The position numbers were made by a program, and so were the translations under genes. From Microtetraspora glauca (lineage in GTDB: Bacteria > Actinomycetota > Actinomycetes > Streptosporangiales > Streptosporangiaceae), in contig BBYL01000033.1 of NCBI GenBank assembly GCA_001570385.1, positions 1 through 64,000 of the forward strand: a stretch of DNA of 64,000 bases, written 5' to 3'. The notes under the pieces are model-generated. The model saw only the letters and a list, made by a program, of their open reading frames with translations, did no database searches and was not told the origin of the DNA. Below are positions 52,632-60,884 of the stretch, piece by piece (positions within the stretch are counted from its first letter, which is position 1; the number at the start of each line of letters is the position of its first letter).

Positions 52632-53450
52632 ATGGAACAGATGAGCACGGAACAGGCGCCCCCAGGGATCAACCCGAACATTCCGAGTGTGGCCCGGATC
52701 TATGACTATCTCCTCGGCGGCAAGGACAACTTCGCCGCCGACCGGGCGGCCGCCGAGAAGGTCATCGAGCTCACGCCCAACGTCAGGGAGGGCGTCCAGG
52801 CCAACCGGCGATTCCTGAGCCGTGCCGTACGCTTCCTGGCCGGGACCGGGATCCGCCAGTTCCTCGACATCGGCGCGGGCCTGCCCACGCAGGAGAACGT
52901 GCACCAGGTGGCGCTGCGCGCCGCCCCCGAGTCCCGCGTCGTTTACGTCGACAACGACCCGATCGTGCTCGCTCACGGGCGTGCCCTCCTGGAGGACAAC
53001 GCGCAGACCATCGTCGTGGACGGCGATCTCCGCGATCCCGGGGCCGTCCTCGACGACCCGCGGGTCGTGGGGCACCTCGACTTCGACCGGCCGGTCGGGT
53101 TGCTCATGCTCGCCGTGCTGCACTTCATTCCCGAGGACGAAATCGCCGAGCGGGTGGTCACGACCCTGCGCGACCGGCTCGCTCCCGGGAGCGCCATGGT
53201 GATCAGCCACCTCTCCTACGGAGACCTCGACGAGGAGGCGCTGCGCGAGGGCCGCGAGCTGTACGCCACGACCTCGGCCGGCAACGCGACGCCCCGGACC
53301 CGCACCCAGATCCTGCGGTTCTTCGACGGATTCGAACTCGTGGAGCCCGGCCTGGTCTCGACCGGCGACTGGCGCCCCGAGGAGGGCGAGCCCGCGCTGC
53401 CCAAGCTGCCGGGCGTCGACGGGTTCAGCGGGGTCGGGCTGCTCCGATAG
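52632..53450 (+). CDS. SAM-dependent methyltransferase, DUF574 (Methyltransf_19) family
   Basis: A 272-residue actinomycete-specific methyltransferase. NIPSVARIYDYLLGGKDNFA and ANRRFLSRAVRFLA are the family signature, and the SAM-binding motif is FLDIGAGLPTQENVHQVA, followed by VVYVDNDPIVLAHGRALL. The family is greatly expanded in Streptosporangiales and Streptomyces, with targets unknown. ATG 52632 is used; ATG 52641 with GGAACAG upstream is an alternative. It is divergent from the LRR gene across 101 bp and followed 18 bp later by the LysR gene. Confidence 0.9.
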   Translation: MEQMSTEQAPPGINPNIPSVARIYDYLLGGKDNFAADRAAAEKVIELTPNVREGVQANRRFLSRAVRFLAGTGIRQFLDIGAGLPTQENVHQVALRAAPESRVVYVDNDPIVLAHGRALLEDNAQTIVVDGDLRDPGAVLDDPRVVGHLDFDRPVGLLMLAVLHFIPEDEIAERVVTTLRDRLAPGSAMVISHLSYGDLDEEALREGRELYATTSAGNATPRTRTQILRFFDGFELVEPGLVSTGDWRPEEGEPALPKLPGVDGFSGVGLLR

Positions 53451-53468
53451 TGCACCCATACTGGGTGG

Positions 53469-54380
53469 ATGCTGAGCAGCCACCGCCTGCGGGTGCTTCT
53501 CGAGGTCTACCGGACGGGGAGCATCGCCGGAGCCGCGCGTAATCTGCGGCTCTCCCCTTCCGCCGTGTCCCACCAGCTCTCCCGGCTGGAGGAGGAGGCG
53601 GGCGTCGGCCTGGTCGAGCGCGCCGCGCACAGTCTGCGGCTCACCGCGGCCGGGCGGCGGCTCGCCACCCGGGCGCACGAGGTGCTCGACCTCATCGAGG
53701 CCGCGGAGAAGGACCTGCTCGCCCAGGCGAGGGCGGACGCGGGACAGCTCCGCATCGGGTTCTTCGCCTCGGCGGGCTACCGGCTGCTGCCGCTCGCGCT
53801 GTCCACCTTCACCGCCCGGCATCCCGCCGTCGAGCTGGACCTCGTGCTCGGTCAGCCGCACGACCTGCTGCCCGACGTGGAGCGGGGCGCGCTGGACGTG
53901 CTGGTCGTCTTCGAGCACGCGCTCGACCCGTGGAAGCCGCCCAAGGGCGTGGAGGTCACCCACCTGTTCGACGAGCCCCAGTTGCTCGTGCTGCCGCTCG
54001 GCCACCCGGCGGGACAGCGGCCCCGGGTGCGCCTCGCCGACCTGGCCGACGAGCCGTGGATCACCACGTACGGCACGGACACTCCCGTCTCGGTGCTGGA
54101 ACGTGCCAGCGCGCTTGAGGGGTTCAGCCCGACGATCCGGTGCCGCAGCGACCACTACGAGGTGACGCTCGGCCTGGTGCGCGCGGGGCTGGGGGTGGCG
54201 CTGGTGCCGAGCCTCGGCGCGCACGGCGCCAGCGGCATCCAGGTCTGCCAGGTGGACGCGCCCAAGCTCTACCGGAGGATCGGCGCGGCGGCGCGGCCGA
54301 CGAATCCCAACCCCGCGCTCCGGTCCTTCCTGGACTATCTCCGCGACGCCTCGTCCCGGTTGCGCATCGCGCTCCGCTGA
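53469..54380 (+). CDS. LysR family transcriptional regulator
   Basis: A 303-residue LysR-type regulator. The winged HTH is at the N-terminus (LRVLLEVYRTGSIAGAARNL, SPSAVSHQLSRLEEEAGVGL). A periplasmic-binding-like effector domain follows (LRIGFFASAGYRLLPLALS; VTLGLVRAGLGVALVPSLG). CATACT ends six nt before the ATG and no ribosome-binding site is visible, so it may be leaderless. It follows the methyltransferase gene closely, and neither divergent target nor ligand can be named. Confidence 0.9.
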   Translation: MLSSHRLRVLLEVYRTGSIAGAARNLRLSPSAVSHQLSRLEEEAGVGLVERAAHSLRLTAAGRRLATRAHEVLDLIEAAEKDLLAQARADAGQLRIGFFASAGYRLLPLALSTFTARHPAVELDLVLGQPHDLLPDVERGALDVLVVFEHALDPWKPPKGVEVTHLFDEPQLLVLPLGHPAGQRPRVRLADLADEPWITTYGTDTPVSVLERASALEGFSPTIRCRSDHYEVTLGLVRAGLGVALVPSLGAHGASGIQVCQVDAPKLYRRIGAAARPTNPNPALRSFLDYLRDASSRLRIALR

Positions 54381-54403
54381 CGGCCGCCGCCGGTGGTCGG
54401 CGC

Positions 54404-54435
54404 CGACAGCACCGACAGCACCGACAGCACCGACG
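54404..54435. repeat. 9-bp tandem repeat CCGACAGCA, about 3.6 copies
   Basis: Exact units start at 54404, 54413, 54422 and (partial) 54431, in the 56-bp gap between the convergent LysR and serine-hydrolase genes, ending two bases before the latter's stop. Confidence 0.8.
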
Positions 54436-54436
54436 G

Positions 54437-55210
54437 TCAGTGCGCGAATCCGGCGATGACGCGGCCGGCCTCACGGACGGCCAGGACCAGGTCGTGCTCG
54501 CGCCCCGCGGGACCGTGGGCGAGCACGGCGTAGCCGACCCGCCGGGTCCCGACGAGAAGGCCGACGTCGGCTCGGGTCCCGGCGTCGGTGCCCGTCTTGT
54601 TGGCCACCCACACCCCGGGGTACGGCACGGCCTCCGGGATCTCGCGGTCCTCGGGCTCGTGCGGGAGCAGCGCGGGCACCAGGCTCCGGTCGGTGTTGTG
54701 CGCCATCCAGCCGAGCATCAGCCGCTTCCACGGATCGTCGCCGTCCAGGCCGACGGCGAGCGCGGCCAGATCACGGGCGGTGCCGAGGGCGAAGGCCGGC
54801 GGGTGGACGGGCAGCCGGGGCTCCCGGATCCGGTCCAGGATCCGGGTCCTGCCCAGTCCGAGCCCGGCCGCGACCGCGTCCACCCGGTCCAGGCCGAGCC
54901 TGCGCAGCAGCGCGTTGGTCGCGGTGTTGTCGCTGACCGACGCGGTGAGCAGGGCCAGGTCCGCGATCGTCCACCGCCGTGCGGACAGCCCGATCAGCAG
55001 CCCGGATCCCCGGGCGTAGTCGTCCTCGGTCAGCTCGACCGGCTCGTGCGGGTCGAGCTGACCGGCGGTCACCCCCTGGGCGACCGCCGCGAGCAGCAGC
55101 AGCTTGCCGGTGCTGGCGAGCGGGAGCTCGACGTCCTCGTTCACACCGAGCAGGCCGGGCACGCATACGGCGAGCGTCCCCGGGCAGGACGCGGCGATCT
55201 CCTCGATCAT
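54437..55210 (-). CDS. Class A beta-lactamase-related serine hydrolase (no signal peptide)
   Basis: A 257-residue protein with all class A beta-lactamase motifs in the right spacing: Ser33-Thr-Gly-Lys36, Ser93-Asp94-Asn95, an omega-loop Glu130-Pro (class A Glu166) and Lys205-Thr-Gly. The usual Asn after the omega-loop EPxL is Pro here. There is no signal peptide, unlike secreted beta-lactamases, so a cytoplasmic hydrolase of amino-acid or peptide amides is possible. ATG 55210 has AAGGA six nt upstream; a GTG at 55234 overlapping the deacylase stop would add eight residues. It is last in the ABC-importer/deacylase operon. Confidence 0.82.
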   Translation of the reverse strand: MIEEIAASCPGTLAVCVPGLLGVNEDVELPLASTGKLLLLAAVAQGVTAGQLDPHEPVELTEDDYARGSGLLIGLSARRWTIADLALLTASVSDNTATNALLRRLGLDRVDAVAAGLGLGRTRILDRIREPRLPVHPPAFALGTARDLAALAVGLDGDDPWKRLMLGWMAHNTDRSLVPALLPHEPEDREIPEAVPYPGVWVANKTGTDAGTRADVGLLVGTRRVGYAVLAHGPAGREHDLVLAVREAGRVIAGFAH

Positions 55211-55230
55211 CCCAGTTCCTTCCATGGCCG

Positions 55231-56826
55231 TCACAGGGCCAGCACCCTTCCCGGCCGCGCGCCGGTCTCCACGCCCGCACGGACGACGATCTCCCCGCCG
55301 ACGACGACCGCGTCCACACCGGCCGGAGGCAGCAGCGGGCCGGCGAACGTGGCACCGTCCGCCACGGTGTCCGGGTCGAAGACCACGAGGTCGGCGTGCG
55401 CGCCGTCGCGGATCACGCCGCGCCCGGTCAGGCCGAACCTGGCCGCCGCCATCCCGGTCATCTTGTGCACCGCGCTCTCCAGGGTGAGCAGGCCCAGCTC
55501 CCGGACGTAGTGCCCGAGCACGCGGGGGAACGTCCCCGCCCAGCGCGGGTGCGGCCGGCCGCCCGGCTTGGGCACGCCGTCCGAACCGATCATCGCGTAC
55601 GGCGCGGCCAGCACCCGCCGGACGTCATCCTCGATCATGGAGTGGCTGATGATCGTCACCTCGCCGCCCTCCGCGAGGAGAAGCTCCGCGACCATGTCGA
55701 GAGGGTCGGCCGACGCGGTCGCGGCCAGGTCGGCGATGGTCCTGCCCTCGGTCTCCGGGTGGCGGGGCGCGCAGGCGACCGAGATCCGGTCCCAGCCGCC
55801 GTTGCCGACGGTGTTCTCCCAGCCGGGCACGCCCTCGGCGATGGCGCGGCGCATCCGGTCGCGCTCCTCCGGGCTGCCCAGCCTGCGGGTGAGCCCGGCC
55901 ATGCCGCCGTCGTTCGCCCACGGAGGGAGCATCGCGGCCAGCGCCGTGCTCCCCGCCGTGTACGGGTAGACGTCGCAGGTCACGTCCATTCCGGCGGCCC
56001 GCAGTTCGGCGATCCTCGGCAGGGTCCGTTCCGTGCGGCCCCAGGCGTACCGGCCGGCGGTCTTGTGGTGCGAGACGTGCAGCGCGGCGCCGCTGCGGCG
56101 GCCGATCTCGACCGCCTCCTCCAGCGCCTCCTCCACCCGGGCCATCTCGTCGCGCAGGTGGGTGACGTACGGCTTGCCGTGCCGGGCGGCGACGGCGGCC
56201 AGCGCCACCACCTCGTCGGTGCTCGCATACGTCCCGGGGGTGTAGATCAGGCCGGTGGAGAGCCCGGCGGCGCCCTGGGACAGGGCACGGTCGAGGAGGT
56301 CGCACATCGCGGCCAGCTCGGCGGGCGTGGCGGGCCGGTCCACGGGGCCGAGCACTCCGGCGCGCAGCGTGCCGTGGCCGACGAGTGAGGAGAGGTGGTT
56401 GGCCCTGGGAACCCGGGCATGCGCCTCGGCGAATCCCTCGAAGTCCTCATATATGCCGACGTCGCCGCCGAAGGACACGCGGGCGTCCGCCCGCATGGCG
56501 GCCAGCCGCTCCGGCAGCGCCGGGAACAGGCTCGATCCGCAGTTGCCGCAGATCTCCGTGGTCACGCCCTGGAGCACCGAGGCGCGTACCAGCTCCCGGT
56601 CGCCCTGGCCGAGCAGGCTGACGCCGTCGGAGTGCGTGTGCACGTCGATGAAGCCGGGGGCGACGGCCCGCCCGCGAGCGTCGATCACCTCCGCGGCGTC
56701 GACCGCGGCGCCCGGAGGGAGCACGGTCAGCCGGCCGCCGTCCGCGGCGACGTCCGCCTCCCTGCCCGGCCGGGCCGTACCGTCGAACAGGACGCCTCCG
56801 CGGACCAGCAGGTCGAAGCGGCTCAC
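55231..56826 (-). CDS. N-acyl-D-amino-acid deacylase (D-aminoacylase) family amidohydrolase
   Basis: A 531-residue amidohydrolase of the D-aminoacylase/dihydroorotase-like type. The metal site has DVHTHSD (His63, His65) and the family-specific EICGNCGSS with Cys93/Cys96, then HLRDEMARVEEALEEAV and LHVSHHKTAG supplying further ligands, and SDGVPKPGGRPHPR near the C-terminal active site. It hydrolyses N-acyl-D-amino acids to D-amino acids. The GTG at 56826 overlaps the stop of the ABC ATPase gene (GTGA). Coupling to a polar amino-acid importer suggests the substrate is imported. Confidence 0.9.
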   Translation of the reverse strand: MSRFDLLVRGGVLFDGTARPGREADVAADGGRLTVLPPGAAVDAAEVIDARGRAVAPGFIDVHTHSDGVSLLGQGDRELVRASVLQGVTTEICGNCGSSLFPALPERLAAMRADARVSFGGDVGIYEDFEGFAEAHARVPRANHLSSLVGHGTLRAGVLGPVDRPATPAELAAMCDLLDRALSQGAAGLSTGLIYTPGTYASTDEVVALAAVAARHGKPYVTHLRDEMARVEEALEEAVEIGRRSGAALHVSHHKTAGRYAWGRTERTLPRIAELRAAGMDVTCDVYPYTAGSTALAAMLPPWANDGGMAGLTRRLGSPEERDRMRRAIAEGVPGWENTVGNGGWDRISVACAPRHPETEGRTIADLAATASADPLDMVAELLLAEGGEVTIISHSMIEDDVRRVLAAPYAMIGSDGVPKPGGRPHPRWAGTFPRVLGHYVRELGLLTLESAVHKMTGMAAARFGLTGRGVIRDGAHADLVVFDPDTVADGATFAGPLLPPAGVDAVVVGGEIVVRAGVETGARPGRVLAL

Positions 56827-57599
56827 AACACCTGCCCGAGGAAGGCGCGGAAACGGTCGTTCCGGGGATTGGCCAGGACCTCGCGGGGGTTGCCCCGCTC
56901 CACGATCACACCGCCGTCGACGAAGACGAGCTGGTCGCCGACCTCCCGGGCGAAGCCCATCTCGTGCGTCACCACCATCATCGTCATGCCGGTCGCGGCG
57001 AGGTCGCGCATGACCGCGAGCACTTCCTGGACCAACTCGGGGTCGAGCGCGCTGGTCGGCTCGTCGAACAGCATCAGCTTGGGCCGCATGGCCAGGCTGC
57101 GGGCGATCGCGACGCGTTGCTGCTGGCCGCCCGAGAGCTGGGCGGGATAGTGGTCGGCGCGGTCGGCCAGGCCGACCCGCTCCAGCAGCTCCTCGGCCTG
57201 CCGCCGGGCCTCGGCCCGCGACGTGCGCAGCACGGTGATCGGCCCCTCCATCACGTTCTCGATCGCGGTGCGGTGCGGGAACAGGTGGAACCGCTGGAAG
57301 ACCATGCCGATGGGACGGCGCTGCCGGCACAGGTCCGCCGGAGGCAGCAGGTGCAACCGGTCACCGCGCTCGGCGTACCCCATCAGGTCGCCGTCCACCC
57401 AGATCCGGCCGGAGTCGATGGTCTCCATCCGGTTGACGCAGCGCAGCAGCGTCGACTTGCCCGAGCCGGACGGGCCGACCACGCACACCACCTGGCCGTG
57501 CGGGACGTCGAGGTCGATGCCCTTGAGCACCTCGACCGCGCCGAACCGCTTGCGCAGGGAGCGGATCTTGACCATCGGCTCGGCCTGCCCCGCCGTCAT
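56823..57599 (-). CDS. Polar amino acid ABC transporter ATP-binding protein
   Basis: A 258-residue ATPase of the GlnQ/PAAT family: Walker A GPSGSGKST (42-50), Q-loop GMVFQRFHLFPH, signature LSGGQQQRVAIARSLA, Walker B LMLFDEP and the H-loop VVTHEMGFAREV. The latter also fits the amino-acid importer subfamily. It energises import through the permease encoded immediately upstream. ATG 57599 overlaps the permease stop by ATGA, and its own stop overlaps the deacylase start. Confidence 0.94.
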   Translation of the reverse strand: MTAGQAEPMVKIRSLRKRFGAVEVLKGIDLDVPHGQVVCVVGPSGSGKSTLLRCVNRMETIDSGRIWVDGDLMGYAERGDRLHLLPPADLCRQRRPIGMVFQRFHLFPHRTAIENVMEGPITVLRTSRAEARRQAEELLERVGLADRADHYPAQLSGGQQQRVAIARSLAMRPKLMLFDEPTSALDPELVQEVLAVMRDLAATGMTMMVVTHEMGFAREVGDQLVFVDGGVIVERGNPREVLANPRNDRFRAFLGQVL

Positions 57600-58543
57600 G
57601 CCGGCTCCTTCGCGAACGGCCGCAGGTTGCGGCGGACCCGCGCCCCCAGCGCGGCGTGACCGCGCTCGAACCGCTTCTCGATGAAGTGCTGGCCGACGCT
57701 GGCGATCGTGGTGAGCACGATGTACCAGATCGACGCCACGATGAGCATCGCGATGACCTCGAAGTTGCCCAGGTAGATGCGCTGGGCGACGGTGAGCAGC
57801 TCGGCCCCGGCGATGACCGAGACCATCGACGTGGTCTTCAGCATGGAGATGAACTGGTTGCCGGTCGGCGGGATGATCACACGCATGGCCTGCGGCAGCA
57901 CCACCCGGCGCAGCACCTGCCGATGCGACATGCCGAGCGCCTCGGCGGCCTCGCGCTGGCCCGGATCGACCGAGCGGATGCCGGCTCGCACGATCTCGGC
58001 CATGTACGCGCCCTCGTTGATCGCGAGGCCGAGCAGCGCCGCGGTGAACGGCGTGATCAGCTCGTTCGCCTGCCACTCGACCAGCTTCGGGCCGCCGAAC
58101 GGCACACCGATCCCGAAGGACGGGAAGACCAGGCCGATGTTGAACCAGAAGATCAGCTGCACCAGCAGGGGCGTGCCGCGGAAGAACCACGTGTAGAGGG
58201 CCGAGGTACCGCGGAAGACGGGGCTGTCGGACAGCTGCATGACCGCGGCCAGCACACCGAGGACCAGGCCGATCACCATGGAGAGCACGGTGAGCTGGAT
58301 CGTCACCCACAGGCCGCCGAGGATCCTGCCGTCACCGAGGAACGAGACGATCACGTCCCAGTGGAGGTTCTCGTTGACGATGACCGTGTACGCGAGCCAG
58401 GCCAGGAAGAGGAGGGCGACCGCCGCCCCGATCAGCCGACCGGGGCGCGGGGGCCGCACCGCGTCGATCGGCAGTTCGACCGGCGGCTCGACCGCCGGCC
58501 CCTCCTGCGATCCGGGAGCGCCCCCGGCCGGTGTCACTTCCAT
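57596..58543 (-). CDS. Polar amino acid ABC transporter permease
   Basis: A 315-residue permease with an N-terminal hydrophilic, Pro-rich tail of ~35 residues, then a first helix (LIGAAVALLFLAWLAYTVIV) and the HisM/GlnP fold. The EAA loop is EAAEALGMSHRQVLRRVVLP, which docks to the ATPase. TIQLTVLSMVIGLVLGV is typical of the PAAT family. The start overlaps the substrate-binding-protein gene by 10 bp, and the stop overlaps the ATPase start. A single permease gene suggests a homodimer. Confidence 0.93.
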   Translation of the reverse strand: MEVTPAGGAPGSQEGPAVEPPVELPIDAVRPPRPGRLIGAAVALLFLAWLAYTVIVNENLHWDVIVSFLGDGRILGGLWVTIQLTVLSMVIGLVLGVLAAVMQLSDSPVFRGTSALYTWFFRGTPLLVQLIFWFNIGLVFPSFGIGVPFGGPKLVEWQANELITPFTAALLGLAINEGAYMAEIVRAGIRSVDPGQREAAEALGMSHRQVLRRVVLPQAMRVIIPPTGNQFISMLKTTSMVSVIAGAELLTVAQRIYLGNFEVIAMLIVASIWYIVLTTIASVGQHFIEKRFERGHAALGARVRRNLRPFAKEPA

Positions 58544-59418
58544 GGCGTCGTGTTGACCAGGACCTCGGACACCGCGTTGGCGCCGACGCCGTACTCGTCC
58601 AGCACGGACTTGTAGCCGCCGTCGGCCTGGAGCTCGGCCATGGCCTTGGCCACGGCGTCACGCAGCCCGGTGTTGCGCTTGTCGATCGCGATGCCCCACG
58701 GGCCGGCGTCGTACTGCTCGGAGAGCACGTCGTACTTGCCGGTGTCCTTGGCGTACATGTGGGCGACGGGAGAGTCCACGATGGTGGCGACCGCGCGGCC
58801 GGAGTCGAGCGAGAGCAGGCCGGTGGGGGCGTCCTCGCTCTGCATGATCTTCATCTTGGTGGTGCACTTCTCGTTCTGCTTCTCGCCGATGGCGAGGTTG
58901 GAGCTGCCCTTGGCGAGCACCACCGTCTTGCCGCAGAGGTCGTCGAGCGTCTTGATGCCCTCGGGGTTGCCCTTCTTGACCATGATGGCGCCGCCGGCGT
59001 TGAAGTAGTCGACGAAGTCGACCGCGCCGCGCCGCGCCTCGGTGTCGCTCATCGAGGACATCACGATGTCCCAGCGGCCGCCCTGCAGGCCGGGGATGAG
59101 GCCGTCGAAGGCGGCGTTGGTGATCGTGAACTTGAGCCCCAGCTTCTCCGCGATGGCGGCGCCGAGGTCGGGGTCCACACCGGTGAGCTCCTGGGTGCCC
59201 TTCTTGTACATCTCCATCGGCGGGTAACCCTCGGACGTGGCCACCCGCAGCTCGCCGGTCTTGCGCACGGCCTCGGGCACCAGATCCTTGGCGGACTTGT
59301 CCGCCGTCGCCGCCGCGCCCTCGCCCGCGGTGTCTCCCGACGACGAACGCCCGCAGCCGCCCGCGAGCGCGGACACCACCAGCGCGCCAGCAATGGCAAC
59401 AAATAGGCGATTTGCCAT
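58534..59418 (-). CDS. Polar amino acid ABC transporter substrate-binding lipoprotein
   Basis: A 294-residue SBP_bac_3 protein: lipoprotein signal with Cys22 (LAGGC), then GELRVATSEGYPPMEMY and TGVDPDLGAAIAEKLGLKF, the start of the amino-acid-binding fold, and WDIVMSSMSDTEARRGAVDF. It captures an amino acid or opine-like derivative for the adjacent permease. ATG 59418 has CAGGAGGATCC upstream. The upstream region contains the palindrome AGCATATGCT (59445-59454), a possible operator. It is the first gene of the operon running to 54437. Confidence 0.93.
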   Translation of the reverse strand: MANRLFVAIAGALVVSALAGGCGRSSSGDTAGEGAAATADKSAKDLVPEAVRKTGELRVATSEGYPPMEMYKKGTQELTGVDPDLGAAIAEKLGLKFTITNAAFDGLIPGLQGGRWDIVMSSMSDTEARRGAVDFVDYFNAGGAIMVKKGNPEGIKTLDDLCGKTVVLAKGSSNLAIGEKQNEKCTTKMKIMQSEDAPTGLLSLDSGRAVATIVDSPVAHMYAKDTGKYDVLSEQYDAGPWGIAIDKRNTGLRDAVAKAMAELQADGGYKSVLDEYGVGANAVSEVLVNTTPWK

Positions 59419-59629
59419 GGATCCTCCTGATTTGCGAACGATTGAGCATATGCTGGCGATACCATGTCACAGGCCCAAGAGTCCTGAACGCTTGCGGGTC
59501 TGAGCGCCGAATTCTTCGTTGCTTCCTCCCCGCACCGGAACGGCTCCGGGTGCGCCCTCCGGGCCCCGACGCATGATCAGACGGGACGGCCCTTGTAACG
59601 TCCTCCTGCGCGCGGCGAAGGAGGGATCG

Positions 59630-60859
59630 ATGGCGGAGGCGACGTCGGTCGTTCTGCTTCTCCTGGTGCTCGGCTTCGCCATCGTCCGGCCGAAGGGGCT
59701 CCCGGAGATCGTGGTCGCGGCCCCGGCCGCCGGCCTCGCGATCGCGCTCGGCCTGGTATCCCCGCAGACCGCCTGGGCGGAGGCGCTGCGCCTGCTTCCG
59801 GTGGTCGGCTTCCTGGCCGCCGTGCTCGCGCTGGCTTACCTGTGCGACCGGGAAGGGTTGTTCGAGGCCGCCGGCGCGCTGATGGCCCGCGGGCGAGGCG
59901 GCCTGCTGCTCCGGGTGTTCGTGGTGGCCTCCCTGGTCACGGCGGTGCTCAGCCTGGACGCCACCGTCGTGCTCCTGACCCCCGTGGTCCTCGCCACCAC
60001 GTCCCGCCTGCGGGTACGGCCCGCTCCGCACCTCTACGCGTGCGGTCACCTGGCCAACACGGCGTCGCTGCTGCTCCCGGTCTCCAACCTGACGAACCTG
60101 CTGGCGTTCACGGCCAGCGGGTTGTCGTTCGCCCGCTTCGCCGCGCTCATGGCGTTGCCGTGGCTGGGCGCGATCGCGGTGGAGTACGCCGTCTTCCGCC
60201 GTTTCTTCGCCGCCGAACTGCGGCCGCCGGAACACCGGCCGCGAAACGACGGGCCCGGTGTCCCGATCTTCGCCCTCACCACGGTCGCGCTGACGCTCGC
60301 GGGCTTCGTCGTAGCGTCCGCCGTGGGCGTCAACCCCTCCTGGGCCGCGCTCGCCGGTGGGCTCGTGCTGGCCGCGCGGGCCCTCGGACAACGCCGGGTG
60401 ACCGTCCGCTCGGTGCTCCGCTCGGCCGATCTCCCGTTCTGCGGATTCGTTCTCGCGCTCGGAGTCGTCGTACGCGCCGTGGTGGACGGCGGGCTGGGCC
60501 GTGCCGTACGCCCCCTGGTGCCCGGGGGCGACTCGCTGCTCGGGCTGCTGGCCGTCGCCGCCATCGCCGCCGTGCTCGCGAACCTGTTCAACAATCTGCC
60601 CGCCGTGCTCGTCCTGCTGCCGATCACGGCGGCGAGCGGCGCGGGTCCCGTGCTCGCGACGCTGATCGGGGTGAACATCGGCCCGAACCTCACCTACGTG
60701 GGATCGCTCGCGACCCTGCTGTGGCGGCGGGTGCTCCACGCCCATGCCCACGAGCCCGATCTCGGTCGGTTTCTGCGGCTCGGCCTCCTCACTGTTCCCG
60801 CGGCGCTGGTGGTGGCGGTGGGCGGGCTGTGGGCCGGACTCCGCCTGATCGGCCCCTGA
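59630..60859 (+). CDS. ArsB/SLC13 (ion transporter superfamily) permease
   Basis: A 409-residue membrane protein with about ten helices. The strings SLDATVVLLTPVVL, SLLLPVSNLTNLLAFTASG and NLFNNLPAVLVLLP, NIGPNLTYVGSLATLLW match the ArsB-type paired motifs of the ion-transporter superfamily. Arsenite efflux is possible, but no arsenic regulator or reductase gene is adjacent, so another anion cannot be excluded. ATG 59630 has GGAGGGATCG upstream, which decides against the longer frame beginning at 59519. Confidence 0.85.
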   Translation: MAEATSVVLLLLVLGFAIVRPKGLPEIVVAAPAAGLAIALGLVSPQTAWAEALRLLPVVGFLAAVLALAYLCDREGLFEAAGALMARGRGGLLLRVFVVASLVTAVLSLDATVVLLTPVVLATTSRLRVRPAPHLYACGHLANTASLLLPVSNLTNLLAFTASGLSFARFAALMALPWLGAIAVEYAVFRRFFAAELRPPEHRPRNDGPGVPIFALTTVALTLAGFVVASAVGVNPSWAALAGGLVLAARALGQRRVTVRSVLRSADLPFCGFVLALGVVVRAVVDGGLGRAVRPLVPGGDSLLGLLAVAAIAAVLANLFNNLPAVLVLLPITAASGAGPVLATLIGVNIGPNLTYVGSLATLLWRRVLHAHAHEPDLGRFLRLGLLTVPAALVVAVGGLWAGLRLIGP

Positions 60860-60884
60860 GCGCGGGCGGCGGGCGGGCGGTCGC

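Noticed and set aside
59445..59454. AGCATATGCT palindrome as a defined operator
   Set aside because: A single 10-bp palindrome upstream of the ABC operon is suggestive, but without a repeat or known consensus it is not enough for a separate regulatory call.
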